The position numbers and the translations under genes were made by a program. The notes beneath the pieces were generated by a model, which saw only the letters and a list, made by a program, of their open reading frames with translations, was not told the DNA's origin and did not search any database. DNA of 64,000 nt from Flavobacterium kingsejongi (GTDB taxonomy: Bacteria > Bacteroidota > Bacteroidia > Flavobacteriales > Flavobacteriaceae): NCBI RefSeq assembly GCF_003076475.1, contig NZ_CP020919.1:2294001-2358000 (forward strand), written 5' to 3'. Positions 20,065-27,295 of this stretch are shown in pieces. Position 1 is the first letter of the stretch. The number at the start of each line of letters is the position of its first letter.

Positions 20065-20511
20065 TTACTTCCACCAATAGTAATAATTGTGATTGCTGTC
20101 GTACTCAAAGCCGCAACGTGGATAGAGAGTGTTGCCTATATCGTTTGTTTTTTCGGTTTCGAGCATCAATCCGCAAGCTCCTGTTTCATCACACAATTGT
20201 TTGGCTCGGTCTATCAAAGCCACAGACAAGCCTTTTCCTCTGTAGTCCGTGTGAACGAACAAATCACTCAATAACCATTGCTTTTGAAGTTTGATATAAT
20301 GATATAGTTTGTACAACTGGACAAAACCGACTGCTTTGTCATCTGCGTATACGACAAAAATATGCGACTGTTCATTGTTCAATCGTTCTTGTATGAAGTT
20401 TTTGCACTTTTCATAATCGTCCGCCTGACGGTAGAAAATCCGATAGGCGTTGAATAATGCTGCTGTTGTGTCCAAATCTTTCAGGTCTGCTTTTCTGATG
20501 TTGTAATTCAT
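20065..20511 (-). CDS. GNAT family N-acetyltransferase
   Basis: The 148-residue protein has the GNAT fold. The acetyl-CoA pyrophosphate loop is DYRGKGLSVALIDRA (about 93-107, R/Q-x-x-G-x-G/A type), preceded by LLSDLFVHTDY on strand beta-4. LMLETEKTNDIGNTLYPRCGFE contains the C-terminal motif B. The substrate is unknown. It diverges from the MocR-type regulator across a 15-bp-arm palindrome, which suggests the regulator controls it. Confidence 0.87.
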   Translation of the reverse strand: MNYNIRKADLKDLDTTAALFNAYRIFYRQADDYEKCKNFIQERLNNEQSHIFVVYADDKAVGFVQLYKLYHYIKLQKQWLLSDLFVHTDYRGKGLSVALIDRAKQLCDETGACGLMLETEKTNDIGNTLYPRCGFEYDSNHNYYYWWK

Positions 20512-20543
20512 GATTTTAATTATTTTGAGATGGTAAAATTATT

Positions 20544-20577
20544 TATTAATTGGACTACCTTTGTAGTCCAATTAATA
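20544..20577. promoter_or_regulatory. Long palindromic operator between GNAT and MocR genes
   Basis: Two 15-base arms (20544-20558 and 20563-20577, core TGGACTAC/GTAGTCCA) flank a CTTT centre. The centre overlaps TACCTTTG, a good -7 element for the rightward gene. A further half-site, GCAGTCCA, lies just downstream at about 20586-20593. This is the expected place for self-binding by a MocR/PdxR-type regulator, so the rightward promoter is probably auto-regulated. Confidence 0.7.
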
Positions 20578-20592
20578 GATATAAGGCAGTCC

Positions 20593-22043
20593 ATGATATT
20601 TCCTTACAAACATATCATCATTATAGATAAAGAAAGCAAAGTGCCTGTTTACAGGCAGATCGCTATATCAATCATCAGTGCTATTAAAAACGGTACTTTG
20701 AAAGCGGGAACACATTTGCCGAGTAGCCGCGAATTGGCTAAAATATTGGGTGTACACCGTAAGACCGTGATTGCGGGTTATGAGGAATTGGACGCACAGG
20801 ATTGGATTATGATTGTGCCACGAAAATACGTTGCTGTTTCGGAAGATATTCCGTTGCTCAAACCTCAACAATGGGGGGAAACTAATATCCTTACACCTTA
20901 CGAAAAAGAATTGGCCATACCGTTTAGGATCATAGAAGAAAAGGCCGTTAACAAAAATGCAATTTCTTATCCTGACATTATTATTGATGACGGACATCCT
21001 GACGTAAGATTATCACCAATAGATGATTTATTGAAAACGTATCGCTCACTCACCTCCCGAAAATATGCTATTAAAAATGCAAACATCGGAACTACACAGG
21101 GAACTTTGAACCTTAGGGAGGAGCTGGTTACTTACCTGTCGGTAACGAGAGGGTTAAACATTTCGGCAGATAATATTTTGATTACCCACGGAGCACAAAT
21201 GAGTATTTATTTGTCCGCACAACTTCTTTTAAGGCGTTCGTCCAATATCATCGTAGGCAAACCTAATTATCCTGTTGCCAACAAAACTTTTGAAGAAACA
21301 GAAGCGAGCATCATCGAGGTAAATGTAGACGACAAAGGTATTGATACCGATGCTATTGAAAAGATCTGTAAACGGAAAAATATCACTGCAGTGTATGTGA
21401 TTCCGCATCATCATTACCCTACAACCGTAACGTTAAGCGTGGAAAGACGAGTGAAATTATTGGAACTTTCCAGGCAATTTTCGTTTGCTATTATTGAAGA
21501 TGACTACGATTATGATTATCATTATACATCTTCGCCATACCTGCCTTTGGCTACTGGCAACCATAATGGAAACGTGATTTACATTGGCTCATTTTCCAAA
21601 CTGTTAGACCCTGCTTTGCGTATTGGTTTTATGGTAGCGCCTAAAAATTTCATTAAACAATGTACGGCTTTCAGAAAAATAATAGACGTAGGCGGCGATG
21701 GATATATGCAGAATGCGTTGGCTGCCTTGATAAAAGAGGGCGAACTCAAAAGGCATTTGAAAAAATCAAAAAAATGTTATCATCAACGGAGGGATTTTTT
21801 AGATGTGTTGCTAAAAGAAAAATTAGGCAACTACGTTTCTTATACAGTACCAACAGCGGAATGGCTATTTGGATACTATTAAATCGCAACTTTTCTATTG
21901 CCCGGCTTGTTGCCAATACCCAGTTTAAAATTATTAGGTGGAATGCAGAACAAAACGCATTCAGATTTGGTTTTGCCTCTATGGACGAAACAGAACTAAT
22001 ACAGGCTGTTGAAGCTTTGAAAATGGGGTTAGAGAAGGGATAG
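20593..22043 (+). pseudogene. MocR/PdxR-type GntR regulator with aminotransferase domain, frameshifted
   Basis: The N-terminus is a GntR winged helix (VPVYRQIAISIISAIKNGTL, then LPSSRELAKILGVHRKTVIA), followed by a class I aminotransferase-like domain. The PLP lysine lies in YIGSFSKLLDPALRIGFM. The main frame stops at 21882 after VPTAEWLFGYY, but the -1 frame continues the family sequence as GMAIWILLNRNFSIARLVAN through to 22043. Loss of one base near 21854 (GGCGGA read as GCGGA) explains this. I chose the ATG at 20593 over 20530 because the promoter and operator lie between them. The last about 60 residues are out of frame, so the protein is probably inactive or altered. Confidence 0.85.
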
Positions 22044-22082
22044 TAATGTGCTTACTATACAGAGCTACCGCATTACCAAAAC

Positions 22083-22116
22083 CTTTGATATATTTTGGCT
22101 TAAAATTTATTTTAAA
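22083..22116. repeat. Left copy of a 34-bp perfect direct repeat (attL candidate)
   Basis: It is identical over 34 bases to 31003-31036, in the same orientation; the sequence starts CTTTGATATATTTTGG and ends TTTATTTTAAA. The pair bounds the AT-rich cargo with the recombinase remnant. Confidence 0.8.
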
Positions 22117-22180
22117 GTTTTTAGGAAAAACCTATATCGATTGGATACAAGCCATTTATATAGATTCTCAAAGAAGTCAG

Positions 22181-22196
22181 GTAACGATTTAGTAAC
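22181..22196. repeat. Left subterminal 16-mer of the island
   Basis: GTAACGATTTAGTAAC recurs with one change at 30883-30898 in the same orientation, each inside an end repeat. It may be an arm-type recombinase site. Confidence 0.5.
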
Positions 22197-22539
22197 GGTG
22201 CTTGTTGCTCTGTCTTTCACAGTGTTTCCGCCAGCTGGAAGCAAATATACAAAAAGATACGCTACACTATAATCCTATTCTTAAAAATTCCGGGAATCAT
22301 CATGCTGACTTTTTGTAGACCAAAACACCCTATCACAGAAACACAATTCTAGAAACATATAACCTTCTTGAAAGCTAAACCATACAAAAGAAACACACCG
22401 CAAAACAGACGTGTTATCTCCTTCGTGATTCCAAATTACAAAGCAGGCAGCTGTTTGATCATTCTTAAATAATACCGCTGCTGATGAACGATTTTAAATT
22501 GTATTTTTGGTAGTGAAAATAAGATATTTTTCTGGAGTA
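22197..22539. other. Gene-free left end of the island
   Basis: No coding frame can be supported between the left subterminal repeat and the end of the ATPase gene. An apparent small frame at 22048-22272 crosses the att repeat and has no family features. Confidence 0.6.
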
Positions 22540-24453
22540 TTACTTGTGTTTTAAAATGAATCTACCTTCATCCTTTTTGTTAAATTTATCCACAATGAAA
22601 TTTTTGAATTGTTCAGGATATTTTTCTAAACCTGTTGTCAATATAACTTGATAAGAATCCTTTTTTGCTTCAACTACATTTAGTGCTTCTTCCAGAAGAA
22701 CTAAATCCTTTTTTAGGTTGTCGTCATCAATTCCAGAATCTTCAGGAGTATCAATAATTAAAAGTCTTGGATGTTTAACTGTATCATATTTCAAAGCTAA
22801 TGCTAATATTGTATAGTAATAAACTAACCTTATTGGAACTCCAGCACTTTTATTCTTATAAATTCCATCATCTACTATTGGCATGTAGTCTTCATTTATT
22901 TCTGCTTTTGAAACATCTGCCGAAGATTGAGTAATTAAACCTTTGTAAATGATATTAAAATCCTCAATTATACTTTTATTTTCTTTATCAAATTTTCTTT
23001 GAAGAGCATCAAACTCAATTTTAACGCTTTTATAGCGATCACTAATTTTTTTATAATTAAGTAATAATTGATCTCTTTCAATTGAAATCGTTTTACGGTA
23101 ATTTTCACTCTCAATTGATTTCATTAGTGCAAGAATTTCATTATGCAAATGATCTATTGCCTCATTATTTGAATTTACATCTGTGGAATTTATTAATGCT
23201 TTAAGTTTGTCAGTATCTTCCTTAACTTCAATTTCAAGTTTTTCTTTCTTTGTTTCTGCTTTCGCTATTTCTGAACTGTAGGAGTCAAGAGCAATTTGAA
23301 TAGTTTCTAAACTCTTTTTTTTGTGTTTTAGAATATTTTCATATTCTTTGGATGTATAAATAAACTTTTCATAGTCCTTATCAATGATTTCAGAGCCACA
23401 TAAGCAATGATTTTCTTTAGACAAATGTTCGTTCATACAAAATGGGCATAATTTGAAAGAAAACAAGTTCAGTTTTTCATTTGTAAAAATTATTTTTTCA
23501 ACTTCATTAATCTCATTTGTTTGTGATTGAAAGTAGGTAAGGATTTTACTGTATTCAATTTGATTTGACCTTAGTTCTGAGTTTGTATTCGATAACAATA
23601 ATTCATGCTGAATAATCTGCTCCTGCATTGAAGAAATTACATTTGTCTTTTCATCTACTTTTTTATTTGAACTTATAAAAATATCTCGTTGATTATAACG
23701 TGCTTCTAGTTTAGAATTTAATTGCTCTAAATTTTCTATGATTTTCGGCAATTCCAACTCTATACCTGAAAATTTTTCATTGAAATTATCAAGCTTTAAT
23801 TGTTCTTTATCTCTAAAAACACTCATTTGTTTAAGTTCTTCAAACTTTCTAAAATATTCATCAGATGAAATTCCAAGTAGAACTTCAAAAATAGTTTTAC
23901 GAATAATAAGAGAATCCGTTACAAAATTAAGATTTGTTGGTTCTTTAAAAATTTTTTTCGAAATTGTATCTTGGTCATATATAATTAAACGAAGCAGATC
24001 GTTTATATTTAGTTTCCATGATTTAGTACCTAAATTTAATTCTTGTTTAACAATTGATAATTTATCAAACAACCAATCAGAGAAAATTTCATTCGAAATA
24101 GTATCAGTCTGTTGTCTATAAACAGGTAAAGAAAAATATTCTTCTTTATAATTTATGTGAATGATATTACCATTAATGAATCTCTTGAGAGAATATTTTT
24201 CAGAGTTGATTATAATATCTAACTCTAGGAAGTTGTTTGTATCCTTAATGATTTCAAGATATTTTTCAGTTTCATTATCTTGATTGAAATATTTTAGGTG
24301 ACCTCCAAGACAATATTCTATGAAGTACGTAAATGTGCTTTTTCCAGAGCCGTTATCACCAATAATTATATTTATTCCACTACTAAGTTCTGGAGATTCA
24401 TAAGTATATAAATCCCCGTCATATTTTACTCTCTTTATTACTAAACTTCCCAT
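22540..24453 (-). CDS. Rad50/SMC-like AAA ATPase, ABC component of an ABC-3C-type system
   Basis: The 637-residue protein has Walker A GDNGSGKST at residues 32-40 and Walker B RLLIIDTPEDSGID (D568). Between them are two long coiled-coil arms joined by a zinc-hook-like turn (C336-x2-C339 and C350-x-C352). This is the layout of Rad50-like ABC ATPases with short arms. It is the last gene of a leftward set with a 167-residue protein (13-base overlap) and a SMEK-type nuclease. That arrangement matches the ABC-three-component conflict systems described by Aravind and colleagues. The ATPase is expected to sense invading or damaged DNA and license the effector. The gene is intact although the effector is interrupted. 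Confidence 0.85.
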   Translation of the reverse strand: MGSLVIKRVKYDGDLYTYESPELSSGINIIIGDNGSGKSTFTYFIEYCLGGHLKYFNQDNETEKYLEIIKDTNNFLELDIIINSEKYSLKRFINGNIIHINYKEEYFSLPVYRQQTDTISNEIFSDWLFDKLSIVKQELNLGTKSWKLNINDLLRLIIYDQDTISKKIFKEPTNLNFVTDSLIIRKTIFEVLLGISSDEYFRKFEELKQMSVFRDKEQLKLDNFNEKFSGIELELPKIIENLEQLNSKLEARYNQRDIFISSNKKVDEKTNVISSMQEQIIQHELLLSNTNSELRSNQIEYSKILTYFQSQTNEINEVEKIIFTNEKLNLFSFKLCPFCMNEHLSKENHCLCGSEIIDKDYEKFIYTSKEYENILKHKKKSLETIQIALDSYSSEIAKAETKKEKLEIEVKEDTDKLKALINSTDVNSNNEAIDHLHNEILALMKSIESENYRKTISIERDQLLLNYKKISDRYKSVKIEFDALQRKFDKENKSIIEDFNIIYKGLITQSSADVSKAEINEDYMPIVDDGIYKNKSAGVPIRLVYYYTILALALKYDTVKHPRLLIIDTPEDSGIDDDNLKKDLVLLEEALNVVEAKKDSYQVILTTGLEKYPEQFKNFIVDKFNKKDEGRFILKHK

Positions 24454-24944
24454 GTAATTACTTTGTTGTTAGTAAATATTGTGTCAACAACATTTTTCAA
24501 GGTTAGAATTTTCAGTCGTGGTAATTCGGATTTTATAATTTTTAAATTTTCTATCTCTTTCATAAAAAGATTTTTATTAAAAAAAATATCAGGAATATTT
24601 TCTTCAATTAACCATATATCCAATGAATTTCTACTATGATTTACATCAACGCCAATAAAATTCTTATTCTTCAGTATTAAAATTAAATGAGATAACAATT
24701 GCTTTTTTAAATGACTCTTCGAATAGATTATAGCAAGTTCCTCTTTTGTGTATTCATTAAAATTTGAATTTGTAGAAATGAATTGAATTAAATATGATAT
24801 TTTTCTGTAATCTTGAAACTTGCTTTGTTTTGAATTTGCCTCCAGGTATTTAAGTGTCAGCAATAGGCTGTATGTCAAGAAGTTATAGTCTTCTTTTTGG
24901 ACAAACATTATCCTTTTTTTAGCCTCTTGTTTTGTAGTAATCAT
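24441..24944 (-). CDS. Middle component of the ABC-3C-type system
   Basis: The 167-residue protein is lysine- and leucine-rich and mostly helical, with a helix-turn-helix-like stretch near residues 66-95 (YTKEELAIIYSKSHLKKQLL) and a short beta segment (LDIWLIEENIPDIFF). This fits the small winged-helix middle component of ABC-3C systems, which bridges effector and ATPase. Its start overlaps the effector stop by 4 bases (ATGA) and its end overlaps the ATPase start by 13 bases, so it is translationally coupled to both. The role is assigned from gene order and size, because no single diagnostic motif is visible. Confidence 0.7.
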   Translation of the reverse strand: MITTKQEAKKRIMFVQKEDYNFLTYSLLLTLKYLEANSKQSKFQDYRKISYLIQFISTNSNFNEYTKEELAIIYSKSHLKKQLLSHLILILKNKNFIGVDVNHSRNSLDIWLIEENIPDIFFNKNLFMKEIENLKIIKSELPRLKILTLKNVVDTIFTNNKVITWEV

Positions 24945-25125
24945 GCGTAAATTCCTTTTTCGTCAAATGACAAATAACAATCATTTATAAGAGCTAATAC
25001 TATTTTTTTAAGTAAATCTTTGTTCTTTAATGGATAAGAGTAATCTTTAGACTTTTCTTCAATTATCAAACATGCTTTTTGCGTGTATTTTTCAATCAAT
25101 TCATTTATGATTGAAAAATCCATAT

Positions 25126-26049
25126 TATGAAGTGATTTAAACTTTTTTTAGAATTAAAAAAGGGTTGTCGATATTTGTGTCGCTAAACATACAATTATCA
25201 AAACCAACCCTTTATGTACAGTGTACTTGACAAAGATACAATAGAATTGGAAATTGTTGCATATATACCTAAAGCCCGTCGTGGATTTCCTGTAACAGTT
25301 CCATTATCAGAAGTGATAAATGCTATACTCTACAAACTTAAAACGGGCCTTCAATGGCATCAGCTACCCATTAGGGCTCTTTTTGAAAATAAGGTTATAA
25401 GTTGGCAATCTGTTTACTATCACTATCGCAAGTGGAGTCTTTGCGGTTTCTGGAAAGCTTGTTGGATTAAATTCCTTAGCCGTCATCACTCAAAACTTGA
25501 CCTTTCCAGTGTGGATTTGGACGGAAGCCATACTCCTGCTATCCGAGGCGGTGAACAGGTTGACTATCAAGGTCGGAAGAAGCGAAAAACAACTAATTCA
25601 CTCTATCTAACCGATAGGCAAGGCTTGCCATTAGCAATGTCAGAACCTCTTGCGGGAAACCACAACGACCTGTATAATATTGAGGTTCAGTTTGAAGACA
25701 TTACAGCAACATTAGAACAAGCCAATATTTCTGTAGATGGATTGTTCCTCAATGCAGACGCAGGTTTTGACTCTAAAGACTTAAGAAAAGCATGTTCAGA
25801 TAAGAACATTCAAGCTAATATCTGTTTTAACAAACGTAACGGTCATAGTGAGAGGGATGAATATTTTGATGAGCAACTCTATAAGCAGAGATATACAATC
25901 GAACGCACAAATGCCTGGTTAGATGGGTTTAGGTCAATCTTAAATAGATATGACACAACAACTGAATCTTGGAAAGGATTCAATTATATAGCATTTATAG
26001 TAATAGCATCAAAAAAATTTAAAAAGGAAAAAGTTTAAACCACTTCTAT
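25126..26049 (+). mobile_element. IS5-family insertion sequence with 3-bp TSD
   Basis: The element (25129-26046, 918 bp) has terminal inverted repeats of 19 bases with one mismatch, starting GAAGTG and containing TTTAAACTTTTT. The target duplication TAT is at 25126-25128 and 26047-26049. It carries one transposase gene. It sits in the effector of the ABC-3C set. Confidence 0.85.
25214..26038 (+). CDS. IS5-family transposase
   Basis: The 274-residue protein has an N-terminal DUF4096-like domain (ARRGFPVTVPLSEVINAILY, then TGLQWHQLP). The DDE catalytic domain follows: D in VDLDGSH, D in LNADAGFD, and E in YTIERTNAWLDGFR. The length and motif spacing fit the IS5 family, probably the IS427 or IS1031 group. 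The single uninterrupted frame and good inverted repeats suggest a recent, possibly active copy. Its stop lies just inside the right inverted repeat. Confidence 0.92.
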   Translation: MYSVLDKDTIELEIVAYIPKARRGFPVTVPLSEVINAILYKLKTGLQWHQLPIRALFENKVISWQSVYYHYRKWSLCGFWKACWIKFLSRHHSKLDLSSVDLDGSHTPAIRGGEQVDYQGRKKRKTTNSLYLTDRQGLPLAMSEPLAGNHNDLYNIEVQFEDITATLEQANISVDGLFLNADAGFDSKDLRKACSDKNIQANICFNKRNGHSERDEYFDEQLYKQRYTIERTNAWLDGFRSILNRYDTTTESWKGFNYIAFIVIASKKFKKEKV

Positions 26050-26812
26050 TTGTCATATCATTTTGCTCACAAAAATCGATTAATTCTTCTTGGCAAACTT
26101 CGAAAATTCTATATTTCATTGATCTAATTTGCCTTTCTGAAAATTTACTAAGTTCAGCTTCACCAGATGCAATATCTCTCGAATATTTAATCAATCTAAA
26201 TTGATTTATACTAGGGCACACAGCTATAAATTTATCTGAAAAATTTCTAATATCTTTTTGCTCTAAATTGTCATAATCTTTTGTAGCTGATGTATCTTCG
26301 TTTTTTGAATAATTATCATACAAACTAGGAGTTATCTGATTTAAAACAATTTTTTGAATTTCTAAAATATCCTCATCTTCCAAGTCATTTATTTTATTAC
26401 ATAAATCTTTAATAGACCATTCTTCGATTTCTATCTTATCACCTGATTCTTCATTAATATCTTTAGAGCGACTAGGTTTATCCATTTTGGCATATAGCAT
26501 GACTATTTTTTTGTAATCGTACTCTTCTTTATATTTTTCAATTGTCTTTCTAACTTTTGCTAGTGAAGTTGTAGATGTCACTTGTATTGCAAGGTCTTTT
26601 ATGTTGTCTCCCAAATCGATTGATGCGAAATTTCCTTCTACAGAATTTAAGTTTTTGAACTTTCGATCTTTGTAAATAATATTTAAAATATCTCTAAAAA
26701 AATTTTCGAGAAGAATATTTATATCTTGAAGATTAAGATGATTATGTAAATCGACTTTATTAGCTATATGGCTTAAAGCTTCAGTTATAATTGATAAATT
26801 TGATCTACTCAT

Positions 26813-27295
26813 TGGCTATGTTATTGGTTGCTTGCCTATATCGTTCCGGCGCTTTTCGAGGTTACGAGCTTCGGAACCGAGTATTTTCTGCTAAAGATAA
26901 AATTTCTTGCGAAAACTAAACGTGAATTTTGCACTTATTTCGCAATTGCACAATCGCCTGTTACCAGCCGTTACTTTTTGGCTCTAACTAATCGATTATC
27001 CAAACCTTCACCACTTCTAATTTTTAAGCGCCAAAGGAAAAAACTTTTTTCATTATGTGAGAGTTTTAATTTAATTCAAATATAAAGCGTTATTTTATTT
27101 GAACTTTACGGTTAACCATACACAATAAAATAATTTATCTTTGACCAAATTCATCAAAATTTGAATTTAGCGATTATATATACACTAGATTAGTTTACTT
27201 TCCTACGTTTACGGATTTCGCATTTTTCTTTCCATCGCTTTTTCGTATGTTTGTTTAATTATAAAATAGTTAAATATTTTTACATTTAATAAGGT
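26813..27295. other. Divergent leader between the ABC-3C effector and the PIN/TOPRIM gene
   Basis: No gene is supported. The first about 220 bases are less AT-rich than the flanks. They hold a hairpin (26841-26848 with 26872-26880) and a second small inverted pair near 26945-26965. The remaining part is AT-rich and contains TATCTTTG near 27138, a possible -7 element for the rightward gene. Confidence 0.5.

Larger units (their letters stand above)
24941..26812 (-). pseudogene. SMEK-type nuclease effector of the ABC-3C system, split by an IS
   Basis: The first 255 codons (26812-26048) encode a restriction-endonuclease-like SMEK domain. E36 lies in LLENFFRDIL, D66 in FASIDLGD and Q77 in AIQVTSTTSLAKVRKT, which is the family's active-site string. 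The last 60 codons (25123-24941) are the helical ABC-3C C-terminal domain ending CYLSFDEKGIYA. An IS of 918 bp lies between. Removing the IS and one copy of its 3-bp duplication joins the two frames exactly, giving a 316-residue protein. As it stands, the N-terminal part runs into IS sequence and stops at 26009, so it lacks the domain thought to dock on the other components. Confidence 0.85.

Noticed and set aside
22048..22272. Small rightward open frame of 74 residues across the left att repeat.
   Set aside because: It has no family features and spans a repeat boundary; it is probably chance.
26828..27085. Rightward 85-residue open frame in the divergent leader.
   Set aside because: It has a low-complexity, unconvincing sequence that overlaps a hairpin, and no family or start context.
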